The notes under the pieces are model-generated. The model saw nothing but the letters and a program-made list of their open reading frames with translations. It was not told the DNA's origin and ran no database searches. From NCBI GenBank assembly GCA_022510785.1, contig JAFLSV010000008.1, forward strand, positions 1 through 64,000: a DNA stretch of 64,000 bases, written 5' to 3'. Of this stretch, positions 56,791 through 64,000 are shown one piece after another. Position 1 is the stretch's first letter. Each line of letters opens with the position of its first letter. A program made the translations under genes and the position numbers. The stretch is from Desulfovibrionaceae bacterium. Its GTDB lineage: Bacteria > Desulfobacterota > Desulfovibrionia > Desulfovibrionales > Desulfovibrionaceae.

Positions 56791-59217
56791 TCAGAGCATA
56801 TTGAGCGGATCGAGATCGAGCGAGACCCGCCACTGACGCGGCGCGGCTCCGGGCAGGGCCCTGCCGAAGGCCTGCGCGTACGCGCGGCGCAGGGCCTGCC
56901 AATCCGCCGCCTTGAGCAGGCACTGATAGCGCAGTCGGCCCTGCAAACGGGCCAGGGGCGCGGGCGCGGGCCCCAGCACGGTCACGCCGGCTTCCCGCCC
57001 CGCCCCGCGCAGGGCCTGGGCCAGAGCCCCCAGCAATGCCGGGCCCTCCTTCCATTCCTGCGGAAAGGACGCCCGCACCAGAGCCAGCTTGACAAAGGGA
57101 GGGTAGCGCCGCTTTTCGCGCAGGGCGATTTCGCGCTCGTAAAAGCCCTCGTAGTCGGCGCGCTCCACAAAATTCCAGCAGTAGTGCCCCACATCGCGGG
57201 TCTGCACCAGGACAAGGCCGGGCTTTTCGCCCCGGCCGGCCCGCCCGGCCGATTGCACCAGCAGTTGAAAGGTGCGCTCGGCGGCGCGGTAATCGGGCAG
57301 ATTGAGCCCCATGTCGGCATCCGCGATGAGGGCCAGGGTCACGTTGGGGAAATGGTGCCCCTTGGACAGCATCTGGGTGCCCACCAGCACCTGCGCCTCC
57401 TGCCGGGCGAAGGCGGCCAGAATTTCCTCCATGCAGCCGGGGCGGCGGGTGCTGTCCCGATCCAGGCGCAGCACCCGGGCGCCAGGGGGCAGAACCCCGG
57501 CCAACTCTTCGCCGGCCAGGCGCTCTTCCAGACGCTCCGTGCCCTCGCCCATGGGAAGATAGTGAAGCCCCCCGCACGCCGGACAGGGTGAGGGAAAGGG
57601 CCGGGTATAGCCGCAGTAATGGCACACCAGCTGCTCGCGCCGCTTGTGGTAGGTCAGGCCGATGTCACAGTGCGGACAGCGGGCCACGGTGCCGCAGCCA
57701 AGGCAGTACATGAGCGGGGCGTATCCCCGCCGGTTGAGCAGCACCACGGCCTGTTCGCCCCGTTTGACCGTGTCGCGCAGGGCTTCCACAGAGGCCGGCG
57801 CCAGAGGGGAATCTCCGCCGTTTTCGCGGATATCCACCAGTTTCACCTCGGGCAGGGTTCCTCCGCCCACCCGGCGGGACAGGACGGCCATGGGGATCCG
57901 TCCCCGCCGGGCCGAGTAAAAGGTTTTGACGTCGGGCGTGGCCGAGCCCAGCACCAGCAGTGCCCTGTTTCGTGACGCCCTGCTCCAGGCCACTTCTTTT
58001 GCCTGGTAGTGAAGTCCCTCATCCTGCTTGAAGGACGCGTCGTGTTCCTCGTCCAGCACCACCGCGCCCAGGGCGGGCAGGGGCACAAACAGGGCGGAGC
58101 GGGTGCCCACCACCAGACAGGGCGCCGGAGGATCGGCCTGGGCACGGGCCGCCAGCTCGCGGAACACGCGCTCGCGCCGGGCCGGGCTTTGATAGCCGTG
58201 AAACAGGTACAGGGGCGCGCCGGGAAAGCTCTGGGCCGCGTCCCGGCGCAGCTTGAGGGCCAGGGCCACTTCCGGGGCCAGCAGCAGGATCGAGCGGCCC
58301 CGTTCCAGACAGGCGCGGGCCAGTTCCAGATACAGCGCCGTCTTGCCGCTGCCCGTCACGCCGAACAGCAGATGCGTGCCGGGCTCTCCCCCGGAAAGTC
58401 CCCGATCCAGGGCCGCGCGCAAAGCGTCCAGGGCCGCGCGCTGTTCCGCGGACAAGGTGAAGGGAGGCGAAAGAGGGGGCAGCAGGGCTTCCCCGGCCTC
58501 CTCCATGGCCCGATCATCCTCCCCGGGATCCACAGCGCGCACCCGGATCAGCCCCGCCCTGATCAGCGCGCCCAGCGCGGGCCCGCTTCCGGGCAGAGCC
58601 TCGCCCAGCCGGCGGCGGGACAGGCTCCCGTGATCCAGCAGATAATCGAGCACGGCCCTTTGCCGCAGGGCGTTGGGACGCACGGGCCAGGGAGGATCGC
58701 ACGCAAGCTCGCACGCCTCGCCGGAGGCCGCGTCCTCGGCCAGGGCCAGCACCTCGGCCTTACCTTCCGCAAAGGCCCGGCCAAGAGCGTCCCGCGCGGC
58801 GGCTTCCATGCCCGCCACTTCGCGCAGGGGATGGAGGCGGGGTTTCCCCCCGGCCCGGAACTCCCGCACCCGGATACGGGCCGTTACCCGAAGCCCCCGC
58901 GGCAGAACGGCCCCCAGGATATGCCCCGGCGTGGTCATCTGGCGGACAGCCAAATCCCGCACGCTGTCCAGATATTCGCCATTCAGCAGGGGGGCGGCCT
59001 CCAGCGGCCAGACCACGGGGCGCACCGTGGTTCCGGCGGGCAGACCGGCCATGTCCGGTTCAGGCGGGGTCAGCAGCACTCCGGCCCGGACGGCGCCCGT
59101 GCCCAGGGGCACGGCCACGCGCAGCCCCGGCCGCCACAGATCCTCGGGCAGCCAGGAAGGCAGACTGTAGGTGAAGGTGGCATAGGGAGGGCTGAGCAGC
59201 GCGACGGAGACGAACAT
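56791..59217 (-). CDS. priA: Primosomal replication restart helicase PriA
   Basis: An 808-residue PriA: N-terminal 3'-end-binding domain (VALLSPPYATFTYSLP), helicase motif I GVTGSGKTALYLEL, motif II DEEHDASFKQ, the split cysteine zinc region CLGCGTVARCPHC ... CHYCG ... CPACG, and C-lobe motifs GTQMLSKGHHFPNV and AGRAGRG. It reloads the replisome at stalled forks. The start is ATG 59217; the open frame continues upstream without family similarity. It is divergent from the CNNM gene. Confidence 0.96.
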   Translation of the reverse strand: MFVSVALLSPPYATFTYSLPSWLPEDLWRPGLRVAVPLGTGAVRAGVLLTPPEPDMAGLPAGTTVRPVVWPLEAAPLLNGEYLDSVRDLAVRQMTTPGHILGAVLPRGLRVTARIRVREFRAGGKPRLHPLREVAGMEAAARDALGRAFAEGKAEVLALAEDAASGEACELACDPPWPVRPNALRQRAVLDYLLDHGSLSRRRLGEALPGSGPALGALIRAGLIRVRAVDPGEDDRAMEEAGEALLPPLSPPFTLSAEQRAALDALRAALDRGLSGGEPGTHLLFGVTGSGKTALYLELARACLERGRSILLLAPEVALALKLRRDAAQSFPGAPLYLFHGYQSPARRERVFRELAARAQADPPAPCLVVGTRSALFVPLPALGAVVLDEEHDASFKQDEGLHYQAKEVAWSRASRNRALLVLGSATPDVKTFYSARRGRIPMAVLSRRVGGGTLPEVKLVDIRENGGDSPLAPASVEALRDTVKRGEQAVVLLNRRGYAPLMYCLGCGTVARCPHCDIGLTYHKRREQLVCHYCGYTRPFPSPCPACGGLHYLPMGEGTERLEERLAGEELAGVLPPGARVLRLDRDSTRRPGCMEEILAAFARQEAQVLVGTQMLSKGHHFPNVTLALIADADMGLNLPDYRAAERTFQLLVQSAGRAGRGEKPGLVLVQTRDVGHYCWNFVERADYEGFYEREIALREKRRYPPFVKLALVRASFPQEWKEGPALLGALAQALRGAGREAGVTVLGPAPAPLARLQGRLRYQCLLKAADWQALRRAYAQAFGRALPGAAPRQWRVSLDLDPLNML

Positions 59218-59384
59218 GGCTTGTGGTAGCGAAAGGCGGCGGCAAGCGCAAGAGTTCCGATCGCGGCTGCTTCCCGCCTTTTGGCCGGCCGGTTCAAAGC
59301 ATCCTTTCGCATTGCCGGAATGGCGGGCATGGGCTACAAAAGGGCAACCGTCCTTCACCTTCAACCCTCCGACGCGCCGCCGCC

Positions 59385-60440
59385 ATGCTTGCTCTCATCA
59401 TCACCGTTCTTCTGGCCACGGGCATTTCCGCCCTGTGCTCCACCACCGAGGCCATGCTGTATTCCGTGCCCCTGACCTCCATTGAAAGGCTTCGGGAAAA
59501 GGGCTCCCGGGCGGGGGAACTCCTGCACGCCATGCGCTCCAATATCGAGCAGCCCATCACCGCCGTGCTGACGCTCAACACCGCGGCCAACACGGCGGGG
59601 GCGTCCATTGCCGGAGCCCTGGCGGCCTCGGCCCTGGGGCAGGAAAACATGCCCCTGTTCGCCGTGGTCTTCACCCTGCTCATTCTCATCGCGGGCGAAA
59701 TTCTGCCCAAGACCTTCGGCGTCACCTACGCCGAGCCCCTGTCCGTCATCCTGGCCTATCCCCTGCGCTTTCTCATCCTCATCCTGAGCCCCATAACCTG
59801 GGCGGGCGGCCTTGTCGCCCGCCTGGCCTCGCGCCCGAGACGCGGCCCGGAGGCCACGGAGGATGATATCCGGGTCATGGCCAGCCTGTCACGCAAATCC
59901 GGCGGCATCAAGGCCTATGAGGAGACCGCCATCCGCAATATCCTGGCCCTGGATCAAAAAAGGGTGGAAGAGGTCATGACGCCCCGCACGGTGGTCTTTT
60001 CCCTGCCCGCCTCCATGGAGGTGGATGAGGCGTACCACAATGCCGACTTCTGGCATTTCAGCCGCATTCCGGTCTACGAGGACAACAACGAAGACGTGGT
60101 GGGCCTGGTGTCACGCCGCGACGTGGCCCTGCGCATGGCCGGGGAACACTCCCATGTGACCCTGGGCGACATCATGCGCCCCATCCATTTTGCGCTGGAA
60201 TCCCAGACCCTGGACAAGGTTCTGGCCGAGTTTCTCGAATCACGCCAGCATCTGTTCGCCGTGCTGGACGAATACGGCGGGCTGGCCGGCGTGATTTCCC
60301 TTGAGGATGTGCTGGAAGAAATGCTGGGCCGCGAAATTGTGGACGAAAGCGACGTGGCCCCCGACATGCGCGAAGCCGCCCGCCAGCGCCGCGCCGCGGC
60401 CCTGCGGGTGGCGGGCGCCGGGCAGCCCCGGCAAGGATGA
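59385..60440 (+). CDS. CNNM/CorC-family membrane protein with CBS pair
   Basis: A 351-residue protein. Residues 1-175 are a DUF21 (CNNM) domain with about four hydrophobic segments and the TLNTAANTAGASIAGA and AGEILPKTFGV motifs; residues 200-320 are two CBS domains (VEEVMTPRTVVF; DIMRPIHFALESQTLDKVLAEF; FAVLDEYGGLAGVISLEDVLEEMLGREIVDE). Such proteins transport or sense Mg2+ and Co2+. The C-terminal CorC/HlyC domain is absent. The start is ATG 59385 at the first hydrophobic helix. Confidence 0.88.
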   Translation: MLALIITVLLATGISALCSTTEAMLYSVPLTSIERLREKGSRAGELLHAMRSNIEQPITAVLTLNTAANTAGASIAGALAASALGQENMPLFAVVFTLLILIAGEILPKTFGVTYAEPLSVILAYPLRFLILILSPITWAGGLVARLASRPRRGPEATEDDIRVMASLSRKSGGIKAYEETAIRNILALDQKRVEEVMTPRTVVFSLPASMEVDEAYHNADFWHFSRIPVYEDNNEDVVGLVSRRDVALRMAGEHSHVTLGDIMRPIHFALESQTLDKVLAEFLESRQHLFAVLDEYGGLAGVISLEDVLEEMLGREIVDESDVAPDMREAARQRRAAALRVAGAGQPRQG

Positions 60441-60710
60441 AATCCCTTCTTCCCGGCAAGGGCTGGACAGTTCCACAAAAAAAGCGCTATCATGTTCCTA
60501 CCCCGGCACAATATATAAAAATACCATCCATATCAAGTAATTTCAGCGGGTTCGGCAGTTGTGCCCTATGGACATGGGATACGCCCATGCCAGACAGACA
60601 GGTTTGGAAGGGACAAGCGTCCGCATGCGGGGCCGGAAGGGGCCGCGCGCTTTCACGCCACGCGGATGAAGTCCGTTTGAGCAACGTCCACGGTGAAAAG
60701 GAGGCAAAGG
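60441..60710. other. Leader region of nrfHA
   Basis: About 270 bases. An AT-rich patch (60512-60540, ATATATAAAAAT) could hold the promoter; no clear paired palindrome for an FNR/HcpR-type regulator was found by eye. The long leader between it and nrfH has no obvious gene. Confidence 0.35.
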
Positions 60711-61178
60711 ATGTCGACCGACGCCAAAACCAGGTGCACACTGATACTGAGCGGCGTTGTGGCGGGCGTGCTCGTGCTGGCAGGTCTGGGGTGGGCCATG
60801 CGCACCACCGATGCGCGGCCTTTCTGCTCAAGCTGCCATGTCATGAATCCCGAAGCGGTGGCGCACAAGATGTCCGTCCACGCCAACCTGACCTGCAACG
60901 AGTGCCATGCGCCGGCAATGCTGCTGTCCAAGCTGCCGTTCAAGGCGCAGGAAGGCTTGCGCGACGTCTTCGTCAACACGGTGGGTTCCGCGCCGATGCC
61001 CATCATTGCCGGCGCGGCCACCAAAGATGTGGTCAACGCCAATTGCAAGCTGTGTCACGCCATGACCAACATGGGCGTCGCCAGCATGGAAGCCAAACCC
61101 TACTGCACAGATTGCCACCGCGGGGTGGCGCACATGCGTATGCAACCCATCAGCACAAGGATGGCAGCCGATGAATAG
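60711..61178 (+). CDS. nrfH: Cytochrome c nitrite reductase small subunit, tetraheme quinol dehydrogenase
   Basis: A 155-residue NapC/NirT-family protein: one N-terminal membrane anchor (LILSGVVAGVLVLAGLGWAM) and four CxxCH haem sites (CSSCH, CNECH, CKLCH, CTDCH). It carries electrons from menaquinol to NrfA. AAGGAGG fixes the start at ATG 60711. It overlaps nrfA by 8 bases. Confidence 0.96.
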   Translation: MSTDAKTRCTLILSGVVAGVLVLAGLGWAMRTTDARPFCSSCHVMNPEAVAHKMSVHANLTCNECHAPAMLLSKLPFKAQEGLRDVFVNTVGSAPMPIIAGAATKDVVNANCKLCHAMTNMGVASMEAKPYCTDCHRGVAHMRMQPISTRMAADE

Positions 61179-62733
61179 CCGTATTTTCACTCATGCCGCC
61201 ATGGCGGCGCTGCTCTGCGCCGCGGGGTGTCTCGCCGGGTGTTCCGACGTTGAAACAACCGAACTCAAGACGCCGGTTTATAAAACAGGCCTGGCGCGGG
61301 ACGAACTGCGCAATACCGCATTCAAGGCGCAATTCCCCGCCCAGTACGCCTCGTACCAGAAAAATGACGAAAGTTCCGTCATGACGGAATACAAGGGCTC
61401 GGTGAACTTCAACAAGGAAGACGTGTGGGATCCGCTGCCCGAAGGCTACAAGCACGCGCAGCCCTACCTGAAAAACCTCTGGCTCGGCTATCCCTTCATG
61501 TACGAATATCGTGAAGCGCGCGGCCACACCCACGCCATTGAGGATCAGCTTGAGATTGACCGCATTAACCGCTACGGCGAAAAGGGCATCCTCCCCGCTA
61601 CCTGCTGGAACTGCAAGACGCCCCAGATGGTCGCCTGGGTCAAGCAGTACGGTGACGAATTCTGGGCCAAGGACTTCAACGAGTTCCGGGACAAAATCAA
61701 CCTGGAGGACGACAGCATCGGCTGCGCCAACTGCCACAATGCCGAGACCATGACCCTCCAGCTCTACAGCGAACCGCTCAAGGACTACCTGAAGTCCGTC
61801 GGCAAGGATCCGCAGAATCTGCCGCGCAACGAAATGCGCTCCCTGGTCTGCGCCCAGTGCCATGTGGAGTACCACTTCACGGCCAAGGGGCACGGCCCGG
61901 AACAAAAGCCCGTTTTCCCGTGGGCCAACGGCTTCACGCCCGAAGCCATCTACACCTATTATGAAGACACGGGCAACGTGAAGGATCCTGGCTTTGAAGG
62001 CAACTTCGCGGACTGGACGCACCCGGCGTCGCGCACGCCCATGATCAAGATGCAGCACCCAGAATACGAAACCTGGATCGACAGCACCCACGGCGCGGCC
62101 GGCGTGTCCTGCGCGGACTGCCATATGCCCTACCAGCGTGAAAACGGCAAGAAGATGTCGAGCCACTGGTGGACCTCGCCCCTCAAGGATCCCGAACTGC
62201 GGGCCTGCCGGCAGTGCCATGCGGACAAGACGGCCGACTACCTCCGCGAACGCGTGCTGTACACGCAGGACAAGACCTTCAGGCTGCTGCTCACCGCGCA
62301 GGAATACTCGGTCAGGGCGCACGAAGCCGTGCGCCTCGCCACGGAATACGACGGTTCCCGGGACACCGACTATGATCAGCTGATGATCCGGGCGCGCAAG
62401 GGCATCCGCAAGGGCCAGATGTTCTGGGACTGGGTTTCCGCCGAAAACAGCGTGGGCTTCCACAATCCGGCCAAGTCCCTGGACACCCTCGCCCAGTCCA
62501 TCACCCTGAGCCAGGACGCGATCAACGCGGCCCTGCAGGCGACCCGCTACGGTATCGCCCCGCAGCTTGAAGGCGATATCCAGACCGTGGTGCCGCCTAT
62601 CCGCAAGATCACGCGCAAGCTGCAGCAGGATCCGGAATTCCTGACCACGCATCCCTGGCTCCGTTACCTGAAGCCGCTGCCCCAGGCCGATTTGTACTGG
62701 AAGGGCACGCAAAGGATTTCCTCCAACCAGTAA
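61171..62733 (+). CDS. nrfA: Cytochrome c nitrite reductase catalytic subunit
   Basis: A 520-residue pentahaem enzyme. The catalytic haem motif is CWNCK (residues 145-149); four further CxxCH sites are CANCH, CAQCH, CADCH and CRQCH. It reduces nitrite to ammonium in the periplasm. The N-terminal signal ends in a lipobox-like LAGC (CLAGCSDVE), so the protein may be lipid-anchored. Start within nrfH. Confidence 0.97.
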   Translation: MNSRIFTHAAMAALLCAAGCLAGCSDVETTELKTPVYKTGLARDELRNTAFKAQFPAQYASYQKNDESSVMTEYKGSVNFNKEDVWDPLPEGYKHAQPYLKNLWLGYPFMYEYREARGHTHAIEDQLEIDRINRYGEKGILPATCWNCKTPQMVAWVKQYGDEFWAKDFNEFRDKINLEDDSIGCANCHNAETMTLQLYSEPLKDYLKSVGKDPQNLPRNEMRSLVCAQCHVEYHFTAKGHGPEQKPVFPWANGFTPEAIYTYYEDTGNVKDPGFEGNFADWTHPASRTPMIKMQHPEYETWIDSTHGAAGVSCADCHMPYQRENGKKMSSHWWTSPLKDPELRACRQCHADKTADYLRERVLYTQDKTFRLLLTAQEYSVRAHEAVRLATEYDGSRDTDYDQLMIRARKGIRKGQMFWDWVSAENSVGFHNPAKSLDTLAQSITLSQDAINAALQATRYGIAPQLEGDIQTVVPPIRKITRKLQQDPEFLTTHPWLRYLKPLPQADLYWKGTQRISSNQ

Positions 62734-62779
62734 ACACGCAGGGTTCTCCCGCGTATCGCCGCCTTTACGGCGCGCACTC

Positions 62780-62811
62780 CTCCCCCGGTTCACCCCGGGG
62801 GAGCTTTTTTT
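62780..62811 (+). terminator. Rho-independent terminator of nrfHA
   Basis: A 9-bp stem CTCCCCCGG / CCGGGGGAG followed by C and seven T residues. Confidence 0.93.
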
Positions 62812-62996
62812 CGCCGCCGCCGCCGCGCGGAAACCGAGCCGGAGCCGCTGGCGGCGCGCGCCCGGCCCTGGCGGGAAACAACCCGTTGCTTGCAAAATTC
62901 ATAAAACTTGATATGCTTCAGCTCTCATTCAGGTTCTGCCCGTGCGGCCCCATGCCGCGCATGACGCCCCTGCCCTGGCTTGTCCGGAGACTTCTC

Positions 62997-63413
62997 ATGG
63001 CGCGCCAAAAATCTCTGTCCGTCTATGCTTTCGCCCTGCTGCTCCTCACGGGCGCTGTGGGCTTTATGGTCTGGTCGGGACTGTCCTCAAACAGCGTATA
63101 TTTCCTCAACGTGTCCGAAGCTCTGGCCATGCCGCCCCAGGAGCTTCAGGCCGCCCGCCTGTTCGGCACCGTGGCTGAGGACGGCATGGCCCGGCCCGGC
63201 AATGGCCTTGGGGTACGCTTCCGCCTGCAGGACGCCGAAAAGCCCGGCCTTGTCGTGTGGGTGGAATACACGGGCGTGGTGCCTGACACCTTCAAGCCCG
63301 GCGCGGAGGTCATCGTGGAGGGCGGCATGGGGCAGGATTCGTTCCAGGCCAAAAACCTCATGACCAAGTGCCCGTCCAAGTACCAGAAGGAAAACCGGGG
63401 CAGCCTGGCCTGA
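62997..63413 (+). CDS. ccmE: Cytochrome c maturation haem chaperone CcmE, cysteine (CXXXY) type
   Basis: A 138-residue CcmE with an N-terminal membrane anchor (VYAFALLLLTGAVGFMVWSG) and periplasmic OB fold (FRLQDAEKPGLVVWVEYTGVVPDTFKPG, EGG). Instead of the haem-binding histidine of E. coli CcmE it has CPSKY at residues 125-129, the CXXXY variant described in Desulfovibrio, in which the cysteine binds haem. It passes haem to the synthase CcmF, encoded next. The start is ATG 62997, after CGGAGA. Confidence 0.94.
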   Translation: MARQKSLSVYAFALLLLTGAVGFMVWSGLSSNSVYFLNVSEALAMPPQELQAARLFGTVAEDGMARPGNGLGVRFRLQDAEKPGLVVWVEYTGVVPDTFKPGAEVIVEGGMGQDSFQAKNLMTKCPSKYQKENRGSLA

Positions 63414-63528
63414 AAGTGAATATCCCGGATCTGTTTTCAGCCTGGCGGCCTCACATCCGGGGCGCGCGCGACTGACCCCGCATCCGGGCATCCCTGTTCC
63501 CTAACGCGCATCCGCCCCGGGAGATCTC

Positions 63529-64000
63529 ATGTATTTTGCTGCCTACGCTTCCCTTCTGCTGGCACTGCTTTTCGCCCTTGGCGGCGCGGGCGCGGGCGTG
63601 GCCCAATTGTGGCAGGAACGGAGCGACGACCTTGGCTGGCTGGAAAAAGCGCATCTGGGCGTGACCCTGTGCCTGGCGCTCGCCTCCGGCATTCTGCTGT
63701 CCGCTCTGGTCAACTGTGACTTTTCCTTGGACTATGTGGCCAGTTACACCGACCGTGCCCTGTCCCTGTTCTACCGCGTAACCGCGTTCTGGGCCGGGCA
63801 GGCCGGTTCACTCCTGTTCTGGGCCCTTATGGTGGCCCTGTGCGGCGCCCTGTTCCAGTTTTCTTCCGCCTACCGCGGCCTGAGCGCGCAAACACGGCTC
63901 TGGTACTGGATATTTTTTCTGTCCATCATGGCCTTTTTCGCCCTGCTTCTCTCAGCCTGGAGCAATCCTTTCGTGCGCGCGCTGCCCGCGCCGCCGGACG
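63529..64000 (+). CDS. ccmF: Cytochrome c haem lyase subunit CcmF, N-terminal part (runs off the window)
   Basis: 157 codons are visible from ATG 63529 (GGGAG 5 bases upstream) to the right edge. The protein is strongly hydrophobic (several transmembrane helices) and has DRALSLFYRVTAFWAGQAGSLLFW, shown in parts: AFWAGQAGSLLFW is the CcmF signature near the haem-handling WWD region. CcmF attaches haem to apocytochrome c, such as NrfHA just upstream. The frame is not closed inside the window. Confidence 0.93.
   Translation, partial: MYFAAYASLLLALLFALGGAGAGVAQLWQERSDDLGWLEKAHLGVTLCLALASGILLSALVNCDFSLDYVASYTDRALSLFYRVTAFWAGQAGSLLFWALMVALCGALFQFSSAYRGLSAQTRLWYWIFFLSIMAFFALLLSAWSNPFVRALPAPPD

Overview
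The window is a high-GC chromosomal segment (one sampled line, 24361-24420, is 45/60 G+C) from an anaerobic bacterium, most likely a member of the Desulfovibrionales. The grounds are the NrfHA cytochrome c nitrite reductase, a CcmE of the cysteine CXXXY type known from Desulfovibrio, a large anaerobic (Cbi-type) cobalamin cluster, a CoA-disulfide reductase/rhodanese flavoprotein, and single-gene links such as the short GNAT-type N-acetylglutamate synthase. I saw no tRNA, rRNA, CRISPR array or insertion-sequence transposase.

Layout. 1-2735: carB (3' part) followed by carA. 2779-3727: an AT-rich orphan DNA methyltransferase bracketed by a perfect 10-bp direct repeat. 3816-8629: a HerA/FtsK-like ATPase (YjgR family), CoA-disulfide reductase-rhodanese, and a Xaa-Pro peptidase. 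8840-11825 (minus): DUF362 ferredoxin, and a GAF protein + gap operon. 12135-13803: argA-like NAGS and argF. 13804-14274: a long non-coding stretch with an AT palindrome and a very strong terminator (possible ncRNA). 14275-16622 (minus): ybaK-like deacylase, hsp20, larC-like.

17031-29357 is one run of ten cobalamin genes on the plus strand (cbiL, cbiC, cbiD, cbiF-cbiG-cbiH triple fusion, cbiA fused to a small P-loop kinase, cobD-cbiP fusion, cbiB, cobS, cobU), mostly coupled by ATGA overlaps. Together they cover most corrin methylations, ring contraction, amidation and nucleotide-loop assembly. A ThiC-family gene at 55424 could be the matching lower-ligand (5-hydroxybenzimidazole) synthase or ordinary ThiC.

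29371-41493: RNase E/G with a very long N-terminal extension, a phosphoesterase, 5-formyl-THF cyclo-ligase, pgeF, fadL, gap2-fba, an OB/HD nuclease, tmk, a glycosyltransferase and UDP-glucuronate decarboxylase (to 42464). 42481-47313: a strongly AT-rich island (43561-43620 is 14/60 G+C) with exactly two coupled genes: a 1044-residue SNF2/RapA-like helicase and a 515-residue Hsp70/actin-fold ATPase ending in a DnaJ-like CxCxG/CxxCxGxG zinc motif. This is the best candidate for an undescribed (probably anti-phage) system here.

47314-49379 (minus): ddl, HD hydrolase, dut. 49750-54960: rimP-nusA-rnpM(ylxR)-infB. 55424-60440: thiC/bzaF-like, priA, CNNM/CorC transporter. 60711-62733: nrfHA. 62997-64000: ccmE and the 5' part of ccmF, which runs off the window. 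Long antisense open frames are common only because the host DNA is GC-rich; they are not annotated.
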